Shown in pieces: positions 7,715 to 16,314 of a DNA stretch of 64,000 nucleotides. Numbering within the stretch: the first letter of the stretch is position 1; each line of letters starts with the position of its first letter. The stretch is from G963663315 sp965208975 (lineage in GTDB: Bacteria > Pseudomonadota > Gammaproteobacteria > Arenicellales > Poriferihabitantaceae). The notes beneath the pieces were generated by a model. The model was not told where the DNA came from. It did not search any database and saw only the letters and a program-made list of their open reading frames with translations. The translations under genes were made by a program, and so were the position numbers. Where the stretch lies: the NCBI GenBank assembly GCA_965208975.1, contig CBDBQH010000003.1, positions 496,001-560,000 on the forward strand, read 5' to 3'.

Positions 7715-9018
7715 CTGATGCAAACATCATCCTCTGGGGGAGACGCATTGGCGCTGTATCCTGGGACGAAACGCGCTCCCTCGGAGTCTTCCAGTACGAC
7801 CCGGATTTTGTCGGCGCTGGCATTGAGGTTGCACCTCTGACAATGCCCGTTAGAAAAGAACCATACGATTTCCCGGCTCTCAACAGGGAGTCATTCAAGG
7901 GGCTGCCGGGAATGCTTGCGGATGCTCTGCCGGACAGGTTCGGCAACCAACTCATCGACACATGGCTGGCGGTAACCGGCAGGAGCCCGGAGACCTTCAA
8001 CCCGGTCAACCGGCTCTGCTACATCGGCCGCCGCGGCATCGGCGCCCTTGAATTTGAACCAGCGCTTCGGGAACAGACGAGAACGAAGAAACTGGAAGTT
8101 AACCAGCTCGTCGAACTAGCGAACCGGGCGCTCAATGAACGCGCAAGCCTTATCGGCCGATTCGACGGGAAGAGTGATACAAAGCCTCTTGAGGACATTC
8201 TGAGCGTTGGCGCTTCGGCAGGTGGAGCCAGAGCGAAAGCCGTTCTCGCCTGGAATCCGAAAACCGGAGAATTTCGCTCCGGGCAACTGGATGCCGATGC
8301 AGGATACGAGCACTGGCTCCTGAAGTTTGATGGTGTTTCCAACAACAAAGATAAGGAACTGTCCGATCCTCAGGGATATGGCAAGATCGAATACGCCTAC
8401 GCAAGAATGGCGCGCGCGGCTGGCATCACGATGTCGGAGTGTCGGCTCCATCATGAGGGTGGCCGCAGTCACTTCATGACGAAACGATTCGACCGGGACG
8501 ATACCGGCCATAAGATCCACATACAGTCACTTGGAGCAATGCGGCACTTCGATTTCAATGACCCATCAGCCTACTCTTATGAACAAGCCGTCATGACGAT
8601 CCAGAGCCTGGATCTCGGGATGGTTGCAGTCGAGGAGCAATTTCGTCGGGCGGTCTTCAACATCATAGTGCGCAACCAGGATGACCATGTGAAGAATATC
8701 TCATTCTTGATGGACCGCTCTGGAAAATGGTCCCTTTCCCCGGCTTACGATGTCACCTACGCTTACAATCCGGGCGGCGCATGGACCGACCACCACCAGA
8801 TGAGTCTGGCTGGGCGCCGGAACGATTTTGAGCGTGACGATATCCTTCAGTTCGCCGCCTCCATTGGCATAAAAAGGCGCAGAGCGCTGGAAATACTGGA
8901 CAAAGCAAGCACTGCCGTCCAGAACTGGGACAAACACGCCGAAGCCGCGGAGATTGCGCCGCGCGATGCCGCACGGATCAAGAGAACCTTCCGATCAAAC
9001 CTGATGTCGGGTCAGTAA
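7711..9018 (+). CDS. hipA: HipA-like serine/threonine kinase toxin
   Basis: Type II toxin kinase; E. coli HipA phosphorylates glutamyl-tRNA synthetase and induces persistence. Domains in order: an N-terminal beta domain with GLPGMLADALPDRFGN; a glycine-rich loop GASAGGARAKA near residue 167; the catalytic segment NIIVRNQDDHVKNIS near 318-332; and SPAYDVTY near 344, the metal-binding Asp. All expected kinase residues appear present, and 435 aa is normal. It begins with GTG within the hipB stop. The target in this host is unknown. Confidence 0.93.
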   Translation: MTDANIILWGRRIGAVSWDETRSLGVFQYDPDFVGAGIEVAPLTMPVRKEPYDFPALNRESFKGLPGMLADALPDRFGNQLIDTWLAVTGRSPETFNPVNRLCYIGRRGIGALEFEPALREQTRTKKLEVNQLVELANRALNERASLIGRFDGKSDTKPLEDILSVGASAGGARAKAVLAWNPKTGEFRSGQLDADAGYEHWLLKFDGVSNNKDKELSDPQGYGKIEYAYARMARAAGITMSECRLHHEGGRSHFMTKRFDRDDTGHKIHIQSLGAMRHFDFNDPSAYSYEQAVMTIQSLDLGMVAVEEQFRRAVFNIIVRNQDDHVKNISFLMDRSGKWSLSPAYDVTYAYNPGGAWTDHHQMSLAGRRNDFERDDILQFAASIGIKRRRALEILDKASTAVQNWDKHAEAAEIAPRDAARIKRTFRSNLMSGQ

Positions 9019-9112
9019 ACGATCACACTCCGGCGACAGTCTCGTCTTCAACGCACCCGACCAGCGATACCGACTCCAACATCTGCACATCGGCCTTCAA
9101 TTTCACTTTTGA

Positions 9113-9508
9113 TCACGAAATATATCCAGATGAAGTAAACCATGGCGTATCCAGCAGGCGGCTTGCGAAGAGATTGCACAGTGTCATCCCAAGAAAATAG
9201 CTAACAGCGCCTTTCTCGGTGGGATCCAAAGCTCGAAAGGCTTCAGTCCTATGAAGTGACCTGCTAAATGGTTTCTGTGTCAGTGCCGTACGTACCAAGT
9301 CAAAATTATACACCAGGGTTCCCTGGGAGCTAAATGGTTTCTGTGTCAGTGCCGTACGTACCAGAGATGCCCTGAATACTGCTTCATAGTAAGAGGGATG
9401 TCCATACTGAAAAACATAAACTGTATTCGGCCTCCCGATGGTGATAGGCCGCCCACAACAATTCATCCCAACTGGTTTCCAAATATCCTCACGAGGGAAC
9501 ACTGGCAT
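9113..9508 (-). pseudogene. Decayed gene fragment, family not recognised
   Basis: The 131-codon frame contains one protein-like block, TEAFRALDPTEKGAVSYFLG then MTLCNLFASRLLDTPW, which then goes out of frame and stops. The N-terminal part is low quality and holds two copies of LVRTALTQKPFS created by a 35-bp direct repeat. I read it as the remnant of a gene downstream of the DruE helicase rather than a working protein. Whether it belonged to the defence operon is unknown. Confidence 0.4.
9263..9363 (+). repeat. Two exact 35-bp direct repeats 31 bp apart
   Basis: Exact copies at 9263-9297 and 9329-9363, starting GCTAAATGG and ending CCGTACGTACCA, separated by 31 bp with no similarity to the flanks. 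The 66-bp period is CRISPR-like, but there is no third copy and no cas gene in the window. A local duplication within a dead gene is the alternative. Confidence 0.85.
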
Positions 9509-9649
9509 TTGGAAAATTGTGACTTTTACAGGAAATCTTTAACATCTCTGAAAGACCAAAGTATCTACCGCCGTTTCTAATCTCTCTCCCCGTACCTGAC
9601 CCGGCAAAACTGTTTGACCTCCTCTTCAAATTTTCGACTTCAACTCTCT

Positions 9650-12600
9650 TTATCTCCTCCACTTTTCAATCTCATACCTTATCGCATTAGTCGCAAAAGG
9701 GAGGTTGCCACGAACTACCAGTTCGTTTTCGACAATTATCGGGATAGCGCCACCCTTTTCTCGATATTCCGCAACTGCTGGGTCAGCGGGACAATCAGAT
9801 GTCAACGGGCCAGAAAGAGCTATGATAAACTTATGTCCAGAACTTGCCTTCGCAAGAATTGGTGCTACCAAACAACCCGAATCGCTGTCCAGCCTCACGT
9901 CAAGTTCAAACTCCATACCTTCCAAGCCTTGGCGTAAAAGGTCATTATGCAGAAGTACGGTTGCACCACGCAGACGCTCTGGATCAAAACCAAGCCGTCT
10001 CCCGGTCACAAGATATTCCAGAAGTTCTGTCCCTGCATATCGATCCAGAAGACTATGTTCGAATTTATTTTTGTAGCTTCGCAAACACCTGTAACATGAC
10101 GCATCGCATGCTTCCGGGCAAGCCTTCAACAAAACCAGTGCTTTATCCAACAATTCTCCCCCCCGGTCAGCCAGCAAACGGGAAAACCCTGCGCCTCCCG
10201 CCAGCGTGTCATACAAAAATATCTCTGCCTCCAACCCCCTTTTCCCTTCAGATGTAAGAGCCGGTCGAAATTCGGCCATCAACTCTCCGGCCTCTATTTC
10301 AAGCAACTGGCAGGCCGCCTTGGTCAATGCTTCGCTCACAGTTCTCAACGCAATATTGGTAGATGAATGACCTGGCCGGAGACTTAATGGTGGTTCCACA
10401 CTGAGGGAAAAAAGCGCAATATCGGTGATAAAGTCAGTCCCTAGTATGAGGTGCTTGGTTGGATTTATCCCTTCGCAGACTATCTTGGAGTCTTTTTCAG
10501 GATAGGGTTTTCGATGTGTGTCATTAAGCTTCGGCTCACGCTCATGGCTTGACTCAATCCTGCCACAACTTGTGCAGTACGTGTAACCGTCTTTTTTCGG
10601 TCCTGTGTTGGATACGAGAAGATGCTGGCGATCCACCAAGATACGCACACGGTCGTTAATTGTGACCCAATCCGCTGATTTGTCAGGAGTACCCATTGTC
10701 AGCTTGGCCCTCGTTGCATAGCTCGTCTCTGGCATATCGTCTGGAGAGGTGACTTCCTCCACATCAACAGGGTGGGCGAACCCCGGAGGACGTAACCAGA
10801 CTCGACCCGGACCGAAGCTGCTGCCACCGCAAGCTACGCAGTCCCGTATCTCCCCCCGATCTACCTCTGTAATCTCGAATGTCCTGGCAAACCCGCAATT
10901 AGAACACTCCATGTAGATGCGTCTCGCGCCCCAAGCCTCATATCGCTCATCCTGCATGGCCGAGTACACAGCACCTGAGGTATAGCATTTACCTGAAATC
11001 CAAACCTGTTTGCCGGGGGCGTATTGTGATAATGCAACTGGCAGCCCCTGTGACGGCGCAAAACGCATGATTGGCCTGAAGCTGGTTGAACGCTCTAGGT
11101 CAAAAACATGAAACGTCGCCACATCGGTTGGGAAAGCGTAACGCGGCAAAATTCCACAATAGAGAAGACGGTCCAGAAGTTTGCCTGAATTCCACGACTG
11201 CTGTGATCGCTCTTCACCCTTTTCTGGCACATCTTCTGTTCCAGTTTCATCATCTGGATCACCATCAGTACCAGTTCCGTCAACACTACTGGACCGGATA
11301 GCTTGATCAATTTCCGCCAGACAGTCAATCTTCATCTCTTGCAGAAGGTCATCTCGGTCCCCTTTCGAGAGTTCATCAGGAATCCACGACCCAACCCTTT
11401 CTTTTAAGGTCTCTTCATGCTCCGTAAGCCACTTCTCAAAATCATCACGGCTCAGGATTGATTCACCGCTTCGGAACTCTGACACCGTGCCCAGCACAGA
11501 AAAAAGATCGTGCCGCATGCCAGGATTAATCTCAGGAATTCGATCCTGATGATAGTTCTGCAAAAGAAAGGCCCGGATATGGCGGCGCACAATATCTATG
11601 TTATCAAGGGTTAGAATTGGGTCAACCACATCTCCGCGGATCATGCCATCCGGTTCCGAGAAATAGTGTTCATCGTGGCTATCAGCGCTACCAAACGCGA
11701 CAACTGTCGCTACTGCGTTGCCCCTACGTCCTGCTCTCCCGCTCCGCTGCTGGTAGTTGGCTCGACTTGGCGGCATGTTACGCAAGGCAACGCCTGACAG
11801 CGCCCCGATGTCAATGCCAACCTCCATTGTCGTAGTACTTGACAGGACATCAATGGCTGTCGCTTGTACACCGTCTCTCTCCAATCTTATATCCTGAAAA
11901 AGAAGCTCATTTTCTTCCGCCTTGGAGAATACATCCTCATTTTGAGGTGCGTTCAGTTGTGCCGTATGTTCGGCGGCGATAAGCGCCATTGGTTGCCGCG
12001 GCGGCACCTCAAGTGCTTCCGTGACAGCCTTTCGGTAGAATCCTTTTCGGGCAAGAAAAACCAAATCTGAATCCGGATCCAGTGCCCGAACACTAGACCC
12101 GCCACAATCCAGGCAACGCGATAACCCCGATATTGGTCGGTGCACCGATTTGCAGTTATGGCAGTGAACCCAAGCCCCATCAAACATCAGTGTCAACTGA
12201 TTGCCTCTCAGGCGTCTGACCCCCCCACCCATATCCTCCGTAAACAACTTGAGAAGTTCAGGTGACCATTGGCTCCAAAACGCTTTTTGAGCCACTTTAT
12301 CACCAAGCACAGTCTCCATCGCAGCAAATTTGCCCTTCTGTCCCCGGATGCTGATACCTTGAGACCGTGGTCTCTTCCACCAAACAGGAGGCATCGCATT
12401 CAACCAGAAACCGTGACCCTGCCAGCACCGCAACCAGGCTCTCGCAAGCCCCACCTTTGCTTCCGTACTATCAACTACGCCAGGAATGTCGGGCAAAAGT
12501 TCAAGTTTTTCTGTATAGCTCGGTCGCTCCGTGATTGATGCTAAAGCTAACGCCTCGAACCCGAGGAAACGATCCCTTACCGTTGTCACAACGTTATCAA

Positions 12601-15202
12601 GAAGTGCTTCTGGCGGCCGTTCGCTGCGGAGTCCCATGCACAGTTCCAAGAGTGCAGCATCATCTCCCAGCACCCCGTTTTCTACGGCCTCTGCAACTAC
12701 CCGATCTGCACCGAAGCTTTCGCCAAATTTGACCTCTGGCCGCAGACGCACATTCAATATCTTTGATGCGAGCAATACGGCCAAATATAAATCATCAAGA
12801 TTCAGCAGTCGCTCCATGCCAACCAAACCTTGAAGTCTTCGATATCCCCAAACAATAAGTGTCCGTAGTGAATCCCGATCCGTATACAGTTGAAGATTAG
12901 GTGCTAATCGGGCAGCAACCTGTCTCGAATCCGAAAACGTCAATACCTTGCGTCCCTGCAAAGGAGCAAAACTGCTTGCCTCTATCGGCGCTGGCGGTTG
13001 AATTTGAACCTGGCGAGAAACCAGAGCCTGAAAGGGCTGATCTCCTTTGGTTTGATGATCCTGAACATATGATCGACCAAAGCGCGCAGTTTTTTTGCAG
13101 ACTGCGCATCTTACAAACTGCGCGCATGCATCAAGACTATTTGGGGCTTCTTCGTCTTCATTGAGGGAGTCGGATACCCGCCCGCTTCGAATAAAGACAT
13201 TGCGCATGCGTTGGCCCAGTATTCGTGGATTCAGTCGCCCTGTTTCGAGATCGTAATCCACAACTTCTACTGTCCCGTCATCCGGTGGTTCTTCCAGCAA
13301 CAAGTCAATCGCAAGTAGCGGCTCAGTGTCTCCGGTCGACATCCGAAGATGCTGTCCGGGCTCTGCCCATAAAGCAGACGGAGCAAGGACATCGTCGGTG
13401 TATGCCCTGGCATATGCAGTTCCACAATTCCGACATGTGTACAGTTCCAAGACTCGCGCGCCACATTTGCAATGCTCCCGCGGTTGACCGTACATTTTTC
13501 CACAAATCCCATCCCTAGCCTCTTCACCTACTTCCGAACAATCAGAATCCATACACACCCAAAGCCCCGGAAGACCTCTAAAAAAATTGTGAATGCGGCA
13601 TGGTAACAATCCTGGCGTGTTCGGTTCCTTGCGGGCCACGCTCCCGAGTGCCATCAAGGTAGTAAGTGCAGAATCACTTTTCTCGACAGCAACTGTCGGG
13701 AAAATTTTCTGGCCGAGCCCACTGATCGGTTGCGCCTCCTCCATTGTTGAGTTGATGAGTAGCTTCATTGGACCGAAGTCCGATAATGCCTCGTAGAGTA
13801 CTGACTCGACAGTGTCGCAAACCGACACATCACGATATTCGAGTAGCTGATGGACTATACCAATGCGTTGGGAATCCGTAGTTGCCCCATAGAATTGTTC
13901 GAGATCGACCGAAGACAGTATCTCCACATCCGCTTCTGTTCCGTGCGCCTCATCAGCTTTCAGGTCAAGTGAACCCGTGACCGAGATAAAAGAATTCGCA
14001 GGATTACCCGACAGTTGTGCACCAAATTCTGGTGCATAATCGTGGTCCCGGAAACTTGCCGTCGCACAGATAACCTGGAGTCGGTCTTTAGTAATGCCTA
14101 ACCGATCCCTTAGTCGCCGAATAAGTAGCCCCACCTCTGCGCCGCCGGCACCCCTGTACAGATGCGCTTCATCAAGCACCACCAAGAAACTCTCTTCGGG
14201 ATTGCTTTCCAGCCACTCGCGCGTCCTGTCGAAAATAGGACGCTCAATGGGTCGCATTAGCATGTACTCAAGCATTGAGTAGTTAGTGACTAGCAAGTCC
14301 GGCGGCGCGGCTTGCACTTCGTGTCGCGTTAGCAGTTCCGAATCGTCGGGTAGAGTTACTGCCCGTTGAAACTCTCCTGTTTTTGAATTCTGCCATTGAC
14401 TGTTTTTTCTGCCCAGCCACGCAGTAAGGTCGGACTTGGCTGGCCATTTCCCATGTTTCTTCAACTCCGAGAGAAGCCTCCGTGCCCTCTCTCGCTCCTC
14501 GAGATTATCCGACCTTGAATTGCGTTCAATATCAGCATAAAACTCATCAAATGCCTTCAGCCTGCTCGTATCTTTCTTCGCAGTGCGTATACCCGCATAC
14601 GGAGTTCTGCTTGTGTATCGAGCGAAACGAGGAGGGCGAGCAGACCAACTCCCAAAAAGCTCTACAATCCGTGGATCTCCAAACAAGCCCCGTAACCGCC
14701 CCAATTGATCGTTCACGAGTGCATTCATCGGGTACAAAACAAGTGCTCGCATGGCCGACAGCACATTGAAGGATACTGGCTTATTTTTCGCCTCGTGGGC
14801 AAGTTTTCCAAGTATGGGCAGCAGAAACGATTCCGTTTTTCCGGAACCCGTCCCAGTCATGATTACCAGATTTTGTCGATTGATAAGACAACTGCGTATT
14901 GCATCTGATTGATGACTATATAGCGGATCGTAAACAAGCTGTGGGTGATCTCTCTCTTTCTTCGACACAGACAAATACGCTTCCAACGCCGCTACCGGAA
15001 GACCTTTCATCTTCCCCAAGCGTTCGCCCGTTTGGTAACGTGGTGTCGATTCCAGATAGGGTACCTGATGAATAATCCCGGGTTGGGCCAGCAGCTTTTT
15101 TCGGTGTCGGATAAGAGACGGAGCGCTTATATGATAAGTCGCTTCGATATAGTCACTAAGCGCACGGTGAAGTTGCTTGATTGATTCTTGCGCCGATTGC
15201 AT
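9650..15202 (-). CDS. druE: DruE-type DEAD/DEAH helicase with DUF1998 (MZB) domain
   Basis: Very large SF2 helicase (about 1850 aa), last gene of the operon headed by druA. Walker A MTGTGSGKTES is near residue 120, DEAH in VVLDEAHLYRGAGG near 350, CATASF is motif III, and QRSGRAGRRGNAVA is motif VI. Several Cys pairs suggest zinc ribbons (CKCGARVLELYTCRNC, CHNCKS...CLDCGG, CSNCGF...CVACGG), and the C-terminal CPEACDASCYRCLRSYKNKF is the DUF1998/MZB cluster. DruE is the subunit common to Druantia types. I chose ATG 15202, with AGAGGA ahead of it, over TTG 15217, which overlaps the upstream gene. Role in anti-phage defence is inferred from family and context. Confidence 0.85.
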   Translation of the reverse strand: MQSAQESIKQLHRALSDYIEATYHISAPSLIRHRKKLLAQPGIIHQVPYLESTPRYQTGERLGKMKGLPVAALEAYLSVSKKERDHPQLVYDPLYSHQSDAIRSCLINRQNLVIMTGTGSGKTESFLLPILGKLAHEAKNKPVSFNVLSAMRALVLYPMNALVNDQLGRLRGLFGDPRIVELFGSWSARPPRFARYTSRTPYAGIRTAKKDTSRLKAFDEFYADIERNSRSDNLEERERARRLLSELKKHGKWPAKSDLTAWLGRKNSQWQNSKTGEFQRAVTLPDDSELLTRHEVQAAPPDLLVTNYSMLEYMLMRPIERPIFDRTREWLESNPEESFLVVLDEAHLYRGAGGAEVGLLIRRLRDRLGITKDRLQVICATASFRDHDYAPEFGAQLSGNPANSFISVTGSLDLKADEAHGTEADVEILSSVDLEQFYGATTDSQRIGIVHQLLEYRDVSVCDTVESVLYEALSDFGPMKLLINSTMEEAQPISGLGQKIFPTVAVEKSDSALTTLMALGSVARKEPNTPGLLPCRIHNFFRGLPGLWVCMDSDCSEVGEEARDGICGKMYGQPREHCKCGARVLELYTCRNCGTAYARAYTDDVLAPSALWAEPGQHLRMSTGDTEPLLAIDLLLEEPPDDGTVEVVDYDLETGRLNPRILGQRMRNVFIRSGRVSDSLNEDEEAPNSLDACAQFVRCAVCKKTARFGRSYVQDHQTKGDQPFQALVSRQVQIQPPAPIEASSFAPLQGRKVLTFSDSRQVAARLAPNLQLYTDRDSLRTLIVWGYRRLQGLVGMERLLNLDDLYLAVLLASKILNVRLRPEVKFGESFGADRVVAEAVENGVLGDDAALLELCMGLRSERPPEALLDNVVTTVRDRFLGFEALALASITERPSYTEKLELLPDIPGVVDSTEAKVGLARAWLRCWQGHGFWLNAMPPVWWKRPRSQGISIRGQKGKFAAMETVLGDKVAQKAFWSQWSPELLKLFTEDMGGGVRRLRGNQLTLMFDGAWVHCHNCKSVHRPISGLSRCLDCGGSSVRALDPDSDLVFLARKGFYRKAVTEALEVPPRQPMALIAAEHTAQLNAPQNEDVFSKAEENELLFQDIRLERDGVQATAIDVLSSTTTMEVGIDIGALSGVALRNMPPSRANYQQRSGRAGRRGNAVATVVAFGSADSHDEHYFSEPDGMIRGDVVDPILTLDNIDIVRRHIRAFLLQNYHQDRIPEINPGMRHDLFSVLGTVSEFRSGESILSRDDFEKWLTEHEETLKERVGSWIPDELSKGDRDDLLQEMKIDCLAEIDQAIRSSSVDGTGTDGDPDDETGTEDVPEKGEERSQQSWNSGKLLDRLLYCGILPRYAFPTDVATFHVFDLERSTSFRPIMRFAPSQGLPVALSQYAPGKQVWISGKCYTSGAVYSAMQDERYEAWGARRIYMECSNCGFARTFEITEVDRGEIRDCVACGGSSFGPGRVWLRPPGFAHPVDVEEVTSPDDMPETSYATRAKLTMGTPDKSADWVTINDRVRILVDRQHLLVSNTGPKKDGYTYCTSCGRIESSHEREPKLNDTHRKPYPEKDSKIVCEGINPTKHLILGTDFITDIALFSLSVEPPLSLRPGHSSTNIALRTVSEALTKAACQLLEIEAGELMAEFRPALTSEGKRGLEAEIFLYDTLAGGAGFSRLLADRGGELLDKALVLLKACPEACDASCYRCLRSYKNKFEHSLLDRYAGTELLEYLVTGRRLGFDPERLRGATVLLHNDLLRQGLEGMEFELDVRLDSDSGCLVAPILAKASSGHKFIIALSGPLTSDCPADPAVAEYREKGGAIPIIVENELVVRGNLPFATNAIRYEIEKWRR

Positions 15203-15210
15203 AATTTCCT

Positions 15211-16293
15211 CTACCAAGATTCTTCAATACGAGATAACCAAAGGCACTCCCGCAGAAATTTTTCTTCAATCCTAGCCGCACCGTCGGGCAGCACGTATGA
15301 CATCAGGCACTTCTCCTGGGGCACAGTTCGGCCAAACATGATGAAGCGCCTCTCAGACCATGTCGGCAATGGCGAGAAGAAATCAAAACGCCATTCATCA
15401 CCACATAGTTGAATCCGATATCGCTGAGGCTGACCACGCCTCGCATCAATCGCCATTTGCAAATGCCATGCCTCATCGCACCCACGCCACCGCGATTTAC
15501 TTGCTGGCAAATCCAGGAACCTAATGACATTTCCTGCAACTAATTCAGCCAGGCACCAAATCGGCGCTCCAAATTCCTGAGGTCGCCTACCCACGTATAT
15601 TCCACTCTTCCCGGTACAACTCGACCAACGCCCCCGATAAAACGTAACCGGCTTCTCTCCGTCAAGAATTTCCATTTCGTTGACAGTACCTGCGAGAGAC
15701 CTTTCTGCCAACCGGCATTCATAGCGGGTAAGCAACTGGTCGAACGGTTCTGGATTTGGGCTCCGAAGCCAAGTTTTCTCGGACAATCTCTGCAAGCCTT
15801 GATCGTCCAGCTTGACTACTAGGTCTTCATTCGCCTCCGGCAAGATCAGCCTCGTAACGCCTCTCATGCTAATGCGGGACACTAGAGACTCAGGCAGAAA
15901 CGCATCCTGATCTGGAACTATCCCAATGACAAATATCTCACCACTCTCCCTCTTGACATAGCTCGGAGGAGCGGCGAATACCCATGTTCCCCTAACATCG
16001 GGGTCGACGATGCTCACATCATGCAACTCCAGCAGGTCGCCCACTACGATCAAACCCTCAATGATCGCTTCAATACGGCCCGGTAAATCCTCATCCGAAT
16101 CACACAGATGCTGTAGAGCATCGACAACAGAGCTTCGCAGGACGGTTCGCGAGCATGGGCAATGAATTCCTGCGCTTCGCCGCACCAAAGCTGTCAACAA
16201 GTCATCATCGGCAACAACACTGTCAACATCACTTAATCCAAGCACTTCTCGACACCCGACAAGAACCTCTTCCCTTGTAATCTCTTCTATCAT
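15211..16293 (-). CDS. Unrecognised protein of Druantia-like operon (third gene)
   Basis: 360 aa with no family I can name. Residues 1-95 look helical and include CPCS near residue 45; the rest is mixed with many beta-type and aromatic segments (GTWVFAAPP, VTRLILPEANEDLVVK, FYRGRWSSCTGKSGIYVGRR). No signal peptide or membrane helix. Its stop lies at the start of druE, so the two are coupled, and it follows the second gene by about 20 bp. By position it corresponds to DruC/DruD of type I Druantia, but I cannot show homology. Confidence 0.75.
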   Translation of the reverse strand: MIEEITREEVLVGCREVLGLSDVDSVVADDDLLTALVRRSAGIHCPCSRTVLRSSVVDALQHLCDSDEDLPGRIEAIIEGLIVVGDLLELHDVSIVDPDVRGTWVFAAPPSYVKRESGEIFVIGIVPDQDAFLPESLVSRISMRGVTRLILPEANEDLVVKLDDQGLQRLSEKTWLRSPNPEPFDQLLTRYECRLAERSLAGTVNEMEILDGEKPVTFYRGRWSSCTGKSGIYVGRRPQEFGAPIWCLAELVAGNVIRFLDLPASKSRWRGCDEAWHLQMAIDARRGQPQRYRIQLCGDEWRFDFFSPLPTWSERRFIMFGRTVPQEKCLMSYVLPDGAARIEEKFLRECLWLSRIEESW

Positions 16294-16314
16294 TCTACAA
16301 ATCCGGACCAGGCA

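Larger units (their letters stand above)
9019..9649. other. Intergenic stretch between hipA and the Druantia-like operon
   Basis: About 630 bp between the convergent ends of hipA and the helicase gene. It contains the decayed fragment and the 35-bp repeat pair; I see no intact gene, tRNA or clear terminator in it. Confidence 0.6.

Noticed and set aside
9263..9363. Calling the 35-bp repeat pair a type I-F CRISPR
   Set aside because: A short resemblance (GTGCCGTACG) to I-F repeats exists, but the length, hairpin and cas context do not fit.
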